The position numbers and the translations under genes were made by a program. A stretch of 64,000 bases of DNA from JAJFUV01 sp964384215. GTDB lineage: Bacteria; Acidobacteriota; Terriglobia; Bryobacterales; Bryobacteraceae. Within the stretch, counting starts at the first letter, position 1, and each line of letters begins with the position of its first letter. A model generated the notes under the pieces. The model was not told the DNA's origin and did no database searches. It saw nothing but the letters and a program-made list of their open reading frames with translations. This document shows, in pieces, positions 1-9,278 of this stretch. Location of the stretch: positions 1 through 64,000 of the forward strand of contig CAYLLB010000023.1 in NCBI GenBank assembly GCA_964384215.1, in the 5' to 3' direction.

Positions 1-23
1 CCTGTGTCTGATACGAAACAGGG

Positions 24-1445
24 ATGATGCGCCTGGTTGCGCTACTATTGTTGCCACTCACACTTGCCTTCGCTGAGGAGGGGCTCGAGGTCCACTCCGG
101 CCCGTTTGAGGTGCTGACCAATGCTGGTGGTCGCGCGGCGGGCCGCGCGATGGCCTACTTCGAACAACTGCGCGGCGCCCTCGGAATGTCCTTCGGCAAG
201 CCCGATCTGACGACTGTCTGGCCCATCCGCACCGTAGTTTTTCGAGACGCGCAGGCACGGTCGCGCTACCCTTCATTGTTCATCGACGGGCGCGATGCGC
301 ATCTCGGCGCCCTGGTTTCCGGTGCGCCCGTGCCGCGGGAATTCGCATCCGAAATCATACGTATCCTGCTCCGCGACAACACGGCCGCGATGCCGGCCTC
401 CATCGAAAACGGGCTCGTCACGCTGTTCTCCACCCTCGAAGTGAAGGGTGTGCGCGTCACGCTGGGCGCGCCGCCACCGCCTTCAGAGCGCAACCTGGAT
501 TGGGCGCGACTGCAAATGCTCGCCACCAACCCGGATTACAGCGGCCGGCTGCGCGTGATGCTGGGGAACCTCGGGCGCGGTGCGCCATTGGACGCGTCTT
601 GCAGGAATGCGTTCAGCAAACCGATCGCTGATATCGACAAGGAAGCCGCCGCTTACCTCGCAGCCGGCAACTTCCTGACCGCTGCCGTTTCAGCGAGGCC
701 GATTGACGCCGATCACGATTACTATCCCAAGGCGGTGCCCCCGGCGCGCATCGAAGCGGCGCTGGCAGAACTTCGTGGCACCCCGCTGCCCGAAGCCGAG
801 CCGGGGGCGCGCGCCCTGGTAGACCTCGCTGAGAAGGAAAAAGATGCAGCCAGGGCGCGGGCGCTTCTCGAACGTGCGCTGAAGCTCAACCCGCGCTGGG
901 CCGAGCCTCACGCTCGCCTGGCCATGCTCGAGACGGATACGGATGCGCGCGTAGCGCTTCTCAGGGCGGCTGCAAAGCTCGATCCGCGCGGGCGCTATGA
1001 GGAGCAGGTCAGGGCAACCGAGGCTGTCGAGAAGGCCCGCATCGAAGAACAACGAAGGCAAGAGCTGGAACGCATTCGCGAAGCGGAACTTGCGCGCGTC
1101 CGGGCCGCCGAGGAGAAAGCCAACCGCGCCGCGAAACCTCTGCCCCCGGGCGAGAAAGTCGAGCCCTGGTGGGACGGGCCCCATCCCGACCGCAAAGTGG
1201 AAGGCTTGCTCGAGCGCGTGGACTGTGTCCGCGGCACCGCGCGCCTTTCCGTGCGGGACGCGAGCCGCGGCTTGATCCAACTACTCATACGCGAGCCGGG
1301 GAAAGTGGCATTGAGCGGCGCCAAGGATGCCACTCTCGCCTGCGGCCCGCAGCGCAAGCCGCGCCGCGTAATCATCGAGTACTTTGCCAAGCCGGACAAG
1401 CAATCCGGAACCGCAGGTGAAGTCGCCACCGTGGAGTTCCGCTAG
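24..1445 (+). CDS. Secreted TPR-like protein of unknown function
   Basis: The 473-residue product starts with a hydrophobic signal peptide (about residues 1-18, ending LAFAEEG) and is probably exported. The middle (about 260-330) reads as one or two TPR-like helical hairpins containing ALLERALKLNPRWAEPHARL. It is followed by a charged, Arg/Glu-rich coiled coil (about 330-375) and a small beta-rich C-terminal domain. I do not recognise a catalytic motif: the N-terminal half resembles the layout of DUF1570-type peptidases, but no HExxH is present. There are two adjacent ATGs at 24 and 27. It abuts the downstream transporter with no gap, so the two are probably co-transcribed. The function is unknown. 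Confidence 0.75.
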   Translation: MMRLVALLLLPLTLAFAEEGLEVHSGPFEVLTNAGGRAAGRAMAYFEQLRGALGMSFGKPDLTTVWPIRTVVFRDAQARSRYPSLFIDGRDAHLGALVSGAPVPREFASEIIRILLRDNTAAMPASIENGLVTLFSTLEVKGVRVTLGAPPPPSERNLDWARLQMLATNPDYSGRLRVMLGNLGRGAPLDASCRNAFSKPIADIDKEAAAYLAAGNFLTAAVSARPIDADHDYYPKAVPPARIEAALAELRGTPLPEAEPGARALVDLAEKEKDAARARALLERALKLNPRWAEPHARLAMLETDTDARVALLRAAAKLDPRGRYEEQVRATEAVEKARIEEQRRQELERIREAELARVRAAEEKANRAAKPLPPGEKVEPWWDGPHPDRKVEGLLERVDCVRGTARLSVRDASRGLIQLLIREPGKVALSGAKDATLACGPQRKPRRVIIEYFAKPDKQSGTAGEVATVEFR

Positions 1446-2633
1446 GTGACCCGTATCCCGCTGCGCTGGCTGATCCTGGGAGTTTTCGCCGGTTCCTCCG
1501 TACTCAATTATCTCGACCGGCAGGTGCTCGCCGCCCTGGCCCCGCTGCTCTGCTCCGAGCTGCACCTGTCAAACGCCGACTACGGACTGATCCTCTCGGC
1601 CTTCTCAATCGTATACGCCGCCGCTTCGCCTCTTGCCGGTCTTTTCATCGACCGGATCGGACTCACTTACGGCATCGCGCTGCTGGTGGCGCTGTGGTCG
1701 GCCGCCGGCTCTTTCACCGGAATGATACAGGGCCTCGCCGGTATGCTGGTGTGCCGCGCCGTGCTTGGCGTCGCCCAATCGGGCGGAGTGCCGGCCACGG
1801 GCAAGGCGATCCGCCAGTACTTGAACCCCTCCGAGCGGGCCTTGGGCAACGGTGTCAGCCAGCTCGGACTGAGCGTGGGTGCGATCCTTGCCCCACCCCT
1901 GGCCACCTGGCTCGCGCTGGCGTACGGCTGGCGTTCGGCGTTCCTGATTACAGGACTGCTGGGCTTCCTCTGGATTCCTCTTTGGCTCGCATCCGCGCGG
2001 CGCGTCCCGGAGCAGCAGGAGGCGCCCAAGGCCGATTGGCGGGGTGCTCGAACGGTGCTCGGCGACCGGCGCTTATGGGGATTCATTGCAGCCAACGTCC
2101 TATCGATGGTCGGCTATTCTCTATGGAGCAATTGGACGACGGTGTACCTGGTGGAAGCTCATCGCCTGAGCCTGGCCGGAGCGGCGCGCTATGCTTGGCT
2201 ACCGCCGCTGGTATCGAATCTTGGCGGCCTGCTCGGGGGATGGATGTCGCTGCGCCTGATCCGCCGGAAGGTCGAGCCGGTCGAAGCGCGCTACCGCGTA
2301 TGCTTGTGGGCTGCGGTGGCGGCGCTTACGACGGCGGTAATCCCGGTCGTCGACAATCCGTGGCTGGCTATCACGCTGGTCTCATGCAGCTTCTTTACGG
2401 TGGCGGCTTTCAGCGTTAACCTGTACACCATGCCACTGGATGTGTTTGCGCCGTCGCAGGCGGCCTTTAGCGTTTCACTGCTCACGGCGGCGTACGGCGC
2501 CATGCAGACAGTCGTGTCGCCGTTGATTGGCGCATCCATCGACCGTTACGGCTTCGCGCCCGCGTGCTTGGCCTCCGCAGCCGCGCCGGTGGCCGCCGTG
2601 GGGATCTTGAGATTGACAAGGGAGCGTTCGTGA
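1446..2633 (+). CDS. MFS transporter (anion:cation symporter / hexuronate-like)
   Basis: This 395-residue protein has about 12 hydrophobic segments and begins with the NYLDRQ helix typical of the ACS (hexuronate/glucarate/organic anion) branch of the major facilitator superfamily. FIDRIG, in the loop between helices 2 and 3, matches the MFS signature. It is probably an inner-membrane importer of a sugar acid or other organic anion; the substrate cannot be read from sequence. The start is a GTG directly after the TAG of the upstream gene, and its stop overlaps the GTG of the glycosyltransferase gene, so the three genes form a tightly coupled unit. Confidence 0.85.
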   Translation: MTRIPLRWLILGVFAGSSVLNYLDRQVLAALAPLLCSELHLSNADYGLILSAFSIVYAAASPLAGLFIDRIGLTYGIALLVALWSAAGSFTGMIQGLAGMLVCRAVLGVAQSGGVPATGKAIRQYLNPSERALGNGVSQLGLSVGAILAPPLATWLALAYGWRSAFLITGLLGFLWIPLWLASARRVPEQQEAPKADWRGARTVLGDRRLWGFIAANVLSMVGYSLWSNWTTVYLVEAHRLSLAGAARYAWLPPLVSNLGGLLGGWMSLRLIRRKVEPVEARYRVCLWAAVAALTTAVIPVVDNPWLAITLVSCSFFTVAAFSVNLYTMPLDVFAPSQAAFSVSLLTAAYGAMQTVVSPLIGASIDRYGFAPACLASAAAPVAAVGILRLTRERS

Positions 2634-4747
2634 GCGGGCTCAAGCAATCGCTGAAGACCGCGATCTTCAAGTTGTTAGGGAAAGAGCCCGAAGCCGTTGT
2701 GCTGCATTTCTGGTCTGGAGATGCGGCGCTCGCCCGCCGGATGAGCGAGGAAGTACTCACCCTCCTGCCGGATCGCCGCCACTTCCTCGTAATCTCGGGG
2801 ACAGGCTACGTGATTCCGGAATTACCTCAGCTATCCGTGGTAAGTCTGCAGCCAGGTTCCACTTGGTCGATCGAGCGGCAGTTGCGCCGGCAATTCAGGC
2901 ATCAGCGTATCGGTATGTCCGCGGTCCTGTTTACGGCGGACGCCGACTTCACGCCGCTGTGCCGGGCGGCCTGTCTACTGGCCCCGCGCAAGGTACTTGC
3001 TTACAACACCCAACTTGAGCGCCATCACCTGCGGTTGAGCACCTGGATCGCCTCGTGGCTGTTTTTGCGCGGCGTGCCTCTGGACCGCATCTATTTGAGA
3101 CCGAAGTGGTTGTGTCCGTTCAAGCGGGACCGCAGTGTGCCTTCCTCCAAAGTCCAGGTGCTGGATGGCCGTCCGCCCGGTGTGGCGCGCCCGAAGGTGG
3201 CCGTGGTCTCGCCCTACTTTCCGTACCCGCTTTCGCACGGCGGCGCGGTGCGAATTTTCAACCTCCTGCGGGAGGCCTCGTCCGATTTCGACATCTACCT
3301 TCTGGCCTTCGCCGAACAGGCCCAGTTGAACGACCCTGCTCCCGTGATGGAATTCTGCGCGAAGGCGGCTCTGTTCAGCATGCCGCGATATCGAGAGCCG
3401 CGTTGGGCGACCATCCTTCCGCCGGAAGTCCACGAGTTCCGTTCCGAGCTTGTACAGCGCACCCTGGAGCGCTGGAAGAAGGAGTATTCCCTCGAAGTGG
3501 TCCAGGTGGAATACACACCGCTGGCGACTTACGGCGGCGACGTGCTGGTTGAGCACGATGTCACATTCGACCTTTACGCACAGGTACGGGAGAAACAGCG
3601 CACGCTTTCCGCGCGCTGGGACTTCTGGCGCTGGTATCGTTTCGAGAGCCAGGCGGTGAGACGATTTGCACGCGTCGTATTCATGTCCGAAAAGGACGCC
3701 GCGCAGTTGCCGCATCCGGGCGGCACGGTGATTGCCAACGGCGTGGACATCGAGCGGTTTATCCCGCAGCCGGAGCCCTCCTCGCCCCGGCTGCTGTTCA
3801 TCGGCTCGTTCCGGCATTTCCCGAACATCGTGGCCTACCGATTTCTCGTGGAGCAGGTTTGGCCGCTCGTGAAGCGCCGCTTCCCTGCCCTCGCCATGAC
3901 CGTCGTGGCGGGCCCGGACCACGAGCGGCACTGGCGCGAACACACCCGGACCCTTGAAATTCCTAAGGACGAGCGCATCCGGCTGGAGGGATTTGTTCGC
4001 GACGTGCGACCTCTGTACGCCGATGCCACGCTGGTCGCCGTGCCGACCCTGGTTTCGGCGGGAACGAACGTAAAGGTGCTGGAGGCCATGGCGATGGGGC
4101 GGGCCGTGGTTTCGACGCCTTCGGGCTGCGCGGGCATCGCGGTCGCGCACGGCGAGAGCGTGTGGATCGGCCCGACGGCGCAGGAATTCGCGGAAGGGAT
4201 TGCGCGTCTGTTGGAAGATGCCGCACTGCGCCGACGCATCGCGTCGAACGCCCTGCGCATCGCCCGCGAGCAGTACGACTGGCGGGCCCTCGGTGCCGCA
4301 CAGCGCCGACTGTGGAAGGACATCCTGGCATCCCGGCTCGAATTGCGGCCCGCAACAGCCGGTGACCTGGAAGCCATCCGGGGCATTCAGGACCTGGCCA
4401 CGGAAGCTTCCCACTGGGACCCCGAGCGATATCTCGGTTACGCCACCACTGTCGCGCTGTGCGGCGGCGTGATGGCCGGCTTTCTGGTTGCGCGCCGCAC
4501 CGCGCGCGACGAAACCGAAATCCTGAATCTGGCCGTAGCGCCGGCGTTCCGCCGCCGTGGCGTGGCCACGCGCCTCATGATGGATTGCTTCGGCCGCATG
4601 CCCGGAACGTTCTTCCTGGAGGTGCGCGCTTCCAACATAGCGGCGCAGGCGCTTTATGCCGGTCTGAAGTTCGCGCCAGCCGGAAGGCGCCCACGGTACT
4701 ATGACAATCCGGTTGAAGATGCGGTTGTCATGCGGCGAGAGTCATGA
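2630..4747 (+). CDS. Glycosyltransferase family 4 fused to RimI-type GNAT acetyltransferase
   Basis: I place the start at the GTG overlapping the transporter stop (GTGA), giving about 705 residues; the upstream extension is only antecedent reading frame. Residues 1-190 are an unassigned alpha/beta region. Residues about 195-585 form a GT-B glycosyltransferase: VVSPYFPYPLSHGGAVR at its start, IANGVDIERF in the middle, and the donor-site stretch SAGTNVKVLEAMAMGRAVV. Residues about 590-705 are a GNAT domain with the acetyl-CoA loop FRRRGVA and the RimI-like EVRASNIAAQALYAGLKF, ending in a YYDNPVEDA motif typical of RimI. It is presumably cytosolic and adds a sugar to a glycan or lipid; the partner of the acetyltransferase half is unknown. 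The fusion is in one frame with no internal stop. Confidence 0.85.
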   Translation: MSGLKQSLKTAIFKLLGKEPEAVVLHFWSGDAALARRMSEEVLTLLPDRRHFLVISGTGYVIPELPQLSVVSLQPGSTWSIERQLRRQFRHQRIGMSAVLFTADADFTPLCRAACLLAPRKVLAYNTQLERHHLRLSTWIASWLFLRGVPLDRIYLRPKWLCPFKRDRSVPSSKVQVLDGRPPGVARPKVAVVSPYFPYPLSHGGAVRIFNLLREASSDFDIYLLAFAEQAQLNDPAPVMEFCAKAALFSMPRYREPRWATILPPEVHEFRSELVQRTLERWKKEYSLEVVQVEYTPLATYGGDVLVEHDVTFDLYAQVREKQRTLSARWDFWRWYRFESQAVRRFARVVFMSEKDAAQLPHPGGTVIANGVDIERFIPQPEPSSPRLLFIGSFRHFPNIVAYRFLVEQVWPLVKRRFPALAMTVVAGPDHERHWREHTRTLEIPKDERIRLEGFVRDVRPLYADATLVAVPTLVSAGTNVKVLEAMAMGRAVVSTPSGCAGIAVAHGESVWIGPTAQEFAEGIARLLEDAALRRRIASNALRIAREQYDWRALGAAQRRLWKDILASRLELRPATAGDLEAIRGIQDLATEASHWDPERYLGYATTVALCGGVMAGFLVARRTARDETEILNLAVAPAFRRRGVATRLMMDCFGRMPGTFFLEVRASNIAAQALYAGLKFAPAGRRPRYYDNPVEDAVVMRRES

Positions 4748-4885
4748 TAACTTCAAATTGCGGTTGGCACACCAGGCCGACTGTGAACGAGCGGTATCAA
4801 TGACGTTTCGAGCAAGTTTCGGCCGCGACGGCGATCGGGAGCATTCGTTAGGCCGCGGCCACGTCACGAAGGAGGCACCCCCCAG

Positions 4886-5119
4886 ATGGTGAAAACCACG
4901 GATGAACTTAAGGCGCATCTGATGGAGATAAACGAGCAGTTCCGGCTCCTTGTACAACAGCATTCAGACTACTCCAGAAGACTCGACGAACTTGAAATGC
5001 GGTCACACCTCACTGCGGAAGAACAGGTGGAAGAAGTGAAGCTGAAGAAGATGAAACTTCGTCTGAAAGATCAAATGCAGGAGATGATGAACCGCTACCG
5101 CGCCGAACAGCCCGCGTAG
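4886..5119 (+). CDS. DUF465 (YdcH-like) small coiled-coil protein
   Basis: The 77-residue, highly charged helical protein matches the size and pattern of DUF465/YdcH proteins: an N-terminal helix (KAHLMEINEQFRLLVQQH), a middle DELEMRSHLTAEEQVEEV turn, and a Lys-rich second helix (VKLKKMKLRLKDQMQEMM). The family has no settled biochemical role. A strong ribosome-binding site AAGGAGG lies at 4869-4875. The gene is followed within 40 nt by an intrinsic terminator, so it is probably a short single-gene transcript or the end of one. The 138 nt before it hold no other gene that I can support. Confidence 0.85.
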   Translation: MVKTTDELKAHLMEINEQFRLLVQQHSDYSRRLDELEMRSHLTAEEQVEEVKLKKMKLRLKDQMQEMMNRYRAEQPA

Positions 5120-5159
5120 CGGCTTCATCAGGTGCGCTGGAATCCGCTTGTGTTTTAAG

Positions 5160-5193
5160 CCCGGTCCGGGTAACACGGACCGGGTTTTTGTTT
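5160..5193 (+). terminator. Intrinsic terminator after the DUF465 gene
   Basis: A perfect 9-bp G+C-rich stem (5160-5168 pairs with 5176-5184, loop of 7 nt) is followed by TTTTTGTTTC. It closes the DUF465 transcript. It also shows that the longer reading frame of the next gene, which would begin at 5148, starts too far upstream. Confidence 0.9.
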
Positions 5194-5198
5194 CTCGC

Positions 5199-5204
5199 TA
5201 CAAT
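5199..5204 (+). promoter_or_regulatory. -10 box TACAAT of the DUF4838 gene
   Basis: CGCTACAAT ends 6 nt before the GTG start and lies directly after a terminator, so a new transcript must begin here. No good -35 is visible. With initiation about 7 nt after the box, the message would be essentially leaderless. Confidence 0.55.
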
Positions 5205-5210
5205 CTTTGG

Positions 5211-7658
5211 GTGATTCGAACCTTCTTGATTCTGCCGTTTGCCCTCTCGGTTTGCTCCGCCGAACTGATCGAACTCGCACGGAACGGGCGGTCGGACTAC
5301 ACCATCGCCCTTGCCGGGAATGCCCCCGCGCCAGAGCGGCGCGCCGCCGAAGAGCTTCAACACTTCCTCTCGGAGATGTCCGGTGCGCGTCTGCCGGTTG
5401 CCGCCCAATGCGCGTCAAAGCGCTGTATCCAGGTAGGCTCGTCGTACGCCCGCCGGCGTTTCGGTCCGGAGGAGTACTGGCTGAAGACGGACGGTGAAAC
5501 GCTCCTCATCACCGGAGGACGCCCTCGCGGAACGCTTTACGGCGTTTATGCGTTGCTCGACAAACTCGGCTGCCGCTGGTACACCAATGAAGTCAGCCGC
5601 ATTCCGAAACGGCCGACTATAGCGATCGCACCTTTGGACGAGAGCCGGAAGCCGGACTTCGAGTATCGAGAACCGTTCTTCACCGAAGCCTTCGATCGGG
5701 ATTGGGCGGCGCGCAACCGGGTGAACGGAAACTCCTCCCACTTGGATGCGACCACCGGCGGCAAGGTACAGTATTTCCCTTTCGTGCACAGCTTCGACCG
5801 GCTAGTGCCGCCGGAGAAGTACTTCAAGGACCATCCCGAGTACTATTCGCTGATCGACGGCAAGCGGCGGCCCGATCAGCTTTGCCTGACCAATCCGGAG
5901 GTAGCGCGGATCGCCACGGCCACCGTCCTCGAGTGGATCCGCTCGCATCCGGACGCCACCATCTTTTCGGTCTCGCAGAACGACGGCGACGGCTGGTGCG
6001 AATGCGACCAGTGCCGCCGCGTCGAGCGCGAGGAGGGCAACGTACATCAAGGACCGATCCTGCGCTTTGTGAATTCCGTGGCGGCTTCGGTCGGCGCCAG
6101 ACATCCGCACGTGCTGATCGATACGCTGGCCTACCACTATTCCGAAGACCCGCCCGCAAAAGTCCGGCCGCTTCCCAACGTCCGCATACGGTTGTGTGCC
6201 TATGACCTGTGCGCGGCTCATCCGTACGGACAGTGCGATTACAACGAAAGCGCCGGCAGGAACCTGGAGGCGTGGTCGCGGATCACCAACCAGCTCTACG
6301 TCTGGCACTACAACGCCAACTTCCACAACTACCTTCCGCCATTCCCGGATTTCGACGAACTGGCAGCTGACGTTCCCTACTATAAGCGCCACGGAGTGGT
6401 GGGATTGTTCATGCAGGGCGCTACCCCTCGGGGTGGAGGCGGCGAAAATGCCGAGTTGCGGGCCTGGGTGCTCTCGCGCCTGCTCTGGGACACGACCACG
6501 GACGCTCAATCGGCCGTAAATGAGTTCATTGATGCCGTTTATGGCAAGTCCGCGCCGTACATCCGCGCCTATCACGAACTGCTGCACCGCCAGGTCCGGC
6601 CCGCCCCGGCCGGCCTCGGTGGACATCTCTGGATCTTCGGATGGCCGGAGTTCTCGGCCGGCTTCGAGGGGGAAGCGCGCGAGTTGTTCGAGAAAGCGGC
6701 AGCCGTCGCTGAAAACGACGCCGTGCGCCGACGTGTCGCCAAGGCCCGGCTGCCGCTGGATTACTATTCGCTGATCCGCGAGCGCACCTTCCAGTTTGGC
6801 GACGGCGTTTACGCCCCGGCCGATGCGGAGGGGCTTCGCCACCGCCTGTACGCTTTCTTCAACACGCTGCGCGGGTACGGCATGCAATCCATTCACGAAG
6901 GCCAGCATTTCGATTGGGACGAATTGCAGTGGAACAAGTACCTCAAGCCTTTCCCCTTTGTCACGCTAGAGGACGACAAAGTGCGGGCCGACATCGTACC
7001 GGAGTTGAACGGGCGGGTGCTGCGTTTGATCGACAAGCCGAGCGGCCTGGACCTGGTGCACCGTTCCAGGCCCGGAGAGCGCGACTATCCCAACGTTGGC
7101 GGTTTCACCGTTTGGGTGCAAGCCGATTTCAAGAGCAAGCCGCTCGCGGCCACCTGGCGATTGGCGCACGCCGCGCCGCCGCGCGAAGCGGTGGTGGAGG
7201 GGACAGCGGCAAACGGACTGCGGCTGCTGCGGACCTATCGTCTTGAGAACGGAGTGCTGAAGTCGACGACGCGCGTCGAGAACCCGACCTCGCAACCGGT
7301 CGAATTCGTGATCCAGGCGCGCGCGTTTCTGAGCGCGCCGGAACTGGGCTTCTCATTCGGCGAGGCGGACGGATCCTGGATTGACCGAACTCTCCGCGCG
7401 CCGGGCACACCGCCGGCAGGTTCGCAGACGTTCGAGGGCACCACCAGGCCCGCGGGCGTGTGGGCGGTGTGGCGCCCGGAAGCGGGTCTCCGCGTGGTCA
7501 ACCGCTTTTCACAAGAACAAGTCTCGCGCTGCGTGGTGGACTGGTCGGTGCGCGGCGCGAAACGCTCTTCCTTGAATCTGTATTCGCCGCGCACGACGCT
7601 GGCGCCCGGCGAATCCATCGAACTGCGCTCGGATTACCAAGCCGTGCGCGTTCGCTAA
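5211..7658 (+). CDS. Secreted DUF4838 protein (alpha-glucuronidase-like glycosidase)
   Basis: Starting at GTG 5211 the product is about 815 residues with a signal peptide (IRTFLILPFALSVCSA). The first ~120 residues resemble the GH67/GH20-type N-terminal domain (AAEELQHFLSEMSG; YGVYALLDKLGCRWY). The central region is DUF4838: FPFVHSFDRLVPPEKYF, the WIRSHPDATIFSVSQNDG stretch with the CECDQC cysteine cluster, and acidic and aromatic residues around HYNANFHNYLPPFPDF. The C-terminal third is beta-rich and probably carbohydrate-binding. The family is regarded as TIM-barrel glycosidase-like, but the substrate is not established. The start was chosen because the longer frame runs through the terminator. 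Confidence 0.85.
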   Translation: MIRTFLILPFALSVCSAELIELARNGRSDYTIALAGNAPAPERRAAEELQHFLSEMSGARLPVAAQCASKRCIQVGSSYARRRFGPEEYWLKTDGETLLITGGRPRGTLYGVYALLDKLGCRWYTNEVSRIPKRPTIAIAPLDESRKPDFEYREPFFTEAFDRDWAARNRVNGNSSHLDATTGGKVQYFPFVHSFDRLVPPEKYFKDHPEYYSLIDGKRRPDQLCLTNPEVARIATATVLEWIRSHPDATIFSVSQNDGDGWCECDQCRRVEREEGNVHQGPILRFVNSVAASVGARHPHVLIDTLAYHYSEDPPAKVRPLPNVRIRLCAYDLCAAHPYGQCDYNESAGRNLEAWSRITNQLYVWHYNANFHNYLPPFPDFDELAADVPYYKRHGVVGLFMQGATPRGGGGENAELRAWVLSRLLWDTTTDAQSAVNEFIDAVYGKSAPYIRAYHELLHRQVRPAPAGLGGHLWIFGWPEFSAGFEGEARELFEKAAAVAENDAVRRRVAKARLPLDYYSLIRERTFQFGDGVYAPADAEGLRHRLYAFFNTLRGYGMQSIHEGQHFDWDELQWNKYLKPFPFVTLEDDKVRADIVPELNGRVLRLIDKPSGLDLVHRSRPGERDYPNVGGFTVWVQADFKSKPLAATWRLAHAAPPREAVVEGTAANGLRLLRTYRLENGVLKSTTRVENPTSQPVEFVIQARAFLSAPELGFSFGEADGSWIDRTLRAPGTPPAGSQTFEGTTRPAGVWAVWRPEAGLRVVNRFSQEQVSRCVVDWSVRGAKRSSLNLYSPRTTLAPGESIELRSDYQAVRVR

Positions 7659-7670
7659 GATAGTTCCAAT

Positions 7671-8453
7671 ATGTCCAGCAACCGTCCCCTGGCCGCCGTT
7701 ACGGGCGCTTCGGCCGGCCTCGGCGCCGTCTTCGCGCGCAAGCTCGCCGCCCGCGGCTACGATCTCCTGTTGATCGCCCGCCGGCGCGACCGGCTCGAGC
7801 AACTGGCCGCGGAACTGCCGGTCCAATGCGAGATCATCCAGGCTGACCTCACGAAGGACGATGAGGTGGACAAGGTCGCGGCCCGGTTGCGGGAGGCGAC
7901 GAATCTCGAACTGCTGGTAAACAACGCGGGGTTCGGCACGATCACGCGCTTTCTCCAAACGCCACCTGCGCTCGCCGAAAACATGCACCGCCTGCACATC
8001 CTTGCCTTGATGCGCCTCACGCACGCTGCAATCCCCGGCATGGTCGCCAGGCAAAAGGGCGGTGTCATCAATGTCGCTTCGGTGGCCGGCTTCTGGCTCT
8101 CGCCCGGGGGCATTTACAGCGCCAGCAAACAGTGGGTGAACGCCTTCACCGAATGCCTCTATATGGAACTCAAGCAGGCCGGCTCGCCGGTGCGTGTGCA
8201 GGCGTTGTGCCCCGGATTCACCTATACCGAGTTTCACGACGTTGCCAACATGGACCGCAGCGTTATCCCAAAAAGTTGGTGGTTTGATGCCGATTTCGTG
8301 GTGGAGGAATCGCTGCGGGGGCTAGACAAAGGCAAGCTGTTCGTAGTGCCGTCGGTCAGGTACAAATTCGTCGTCTGGTTGTCCGGCGTCCTGCCTCGCT
8401 CTTGCCGGCAGTGGTTGGCTCTCCGTTTGCCCAAGCGGCGGCCCATGCATTGA
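7671..8453 (+). CDS. Short-chain dehydrogenase/reductase (SDR)
   Basis: The 260-residue protein has the classical SDR motifs: the nucleotide-binding TGASAGLG near the N-terminus, NNAGF, the catalytic Ser in the VASVAG segment, and the YSASK Tyr/Lys pair. It resembles the DltE/YqjQ-like branch that acts on lipid or ketone substrates with NAD(P)H; the substrate is unknown. A TAAGAT box at 7657-7662 overlaps the preceding stop codon and may drive it separately. Its stop codon directly abuts the stop of the minus-strand ATPase gene. Confidence 0.9.
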   Translation: MSSNRPLAAVTGASAGLGAVFARKLAARGYDLLLIARRRDRLEQLAAELPVQCEIIQADLTKDDEVDKVAARLREATNLELLVNNAGFGTITRFLQTPPALAENMHRLHILALMRLTHAAIPGMVARQKGGVINVASVAGFWLSPGGIYSASKQWVNAFTECLYMELKQAGSPVRVQALCPGFTYTEFHDVANMDRSVIPKSWWFDADFVVEESLRGLDKGKLFVVPSVRYKFVVWLSGVLPRSCRQWLALRLPKRRPMH

Positions 8454-9221
8454 TCAACGCTGCGGGCGGCGCAGGCGGTAGTCTTCCACCTGCGGCATAC
8501 GGATCACCCGGCACATTTCGAACAGCCGCGACCGCGCCCGAATGCCGATGCGTTCGGCGAGCGTCACGCGCGCGTACACCTTCATTCCGGCGCCCGCGCC
8601 GCGCTCCACCACCGTGCTTCCTGCGTCCGGATCCGGCAGGTTCGTCGTAGCGATAAGCGGCTTCCGGTTGTTGCAGCGATAGGTGACGATAGACGTCACG
8701 GTGTCTTCCACCCAATCGGTGACGCGGTGCGCACCCAGATCATCCAGCAACAGAATCTCCGCGTCCAATGCCGTGCGGTAAGCCTCGCGATCGCTCTGGC
8801 CGCTCGCGGCATCGTAGCCCGCCCGGATACGCTCCAACAAATTCTGATAGTCGAAAAACAGTCCTTCAAAGCCGCGGGAAATCAGAATATTGAGCGCCGC
8901 CACGGCCAGGTGCGTTTTCCCCGTGCCTGGCTCGCCGATCAGCAACAGCCCCGGCTTCTCTGTGTTGGGGAATTCGCGAGCGTACGACCGCACAGTGAGC
9001 AGCGTCCCTGCCAAGGCGCGGTGGGCCGTCGGATTGTCCTGCGGGAGCACGAAATTGTCCAGCGATGCATTCTTGTAAAGCGGCGGGATGCCGGCGTTCT
9101 CCTCGATGGTGCGCATACGCTCGGCTGCTGCGCAATCACACCGCTCGGCGGCCGTCAGGCCATCCTGCTCCGTTACAATCCAACCCGTACCTCCGCACTT
9201 CCTGCAAAACTGGTCGTTCAT
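8454..9221 (-). CDS. DnaC/IstB-like AAA+ ATP-binding protein
   Basis: From ATG 9221 the product is 255 residues. It begins with a zinc-finger-like FCRKCGGTGW followed by CDC, then an AAA+ domain with Walker A GEPGTGKTHL, Walker B EILLLDDLG and sensor ATTNL. This matches the DnaC/DnaI helicase-loader family, including chromosomal loaders with an N-terminal Cys motif. No IstA-like transposase is adjacent, so replication or loader function is more likely than an IS21 helper. A longer frame exists, but the TACAAT box 10 nt upstream of 9221 supports the shorter start. Confidence 0.85.
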   Translation of the reverse strand: MNDQFCRKCGGTGWIVTEQDGLTAAERCDCAAAERMRTIEENAGIPPLYKNASLDNFVLPQDNPTAHRALAGTLLTVRSYAREFPNTEKPGLLLIGEPGTGKTHLAVAALNILISRGFEGLFFDYQNLLERIRAGYDAASGQSDREAYRTALDAEILLLDDLGAHRVTDWVEDTVTSIVTYRCNNRKPLIATTNLPDPDAGSTVVERGAGAGMKVYARVTLAERIGIRARSRLFEMCRVIRMPQVEDYRLRRPQR

Positions 9222-9231
9222 CCGAAAGGTG

Positions 9232-9237
9232 ATTGTA
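9232..9237 (-). promoter_or_regulatory. -10 box TACAAT of the DnaC-like gene
   Basis: Read on the minus strand, TGCTACAAT is an extended -10 ending 10 nt before the ATG at 9221. On the plus strand a TAGAGT box at 9259-9264 may serve the divergent Fur gene. The intergenic space is only 57 nt. Confidence 0.5.
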
Positions 9238-9278
9238 GCAAGCCCCGCTTCCATCTGTTAGAGTGGCATCAACGGCTC

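Noticed and set aside
2975..4414. 479-codon minus-strand frame within the glycosyltransferase gene
   Set aside because: There is no start context or motif, and it lies fully inside a clear GT-B gene.
8727..9278. Upstream extension of the Fur reading frame
   Set aside because: It is antisense to the DnaC-like gene, its translation has no family character, and the Fur domain begins at ATG 9279.
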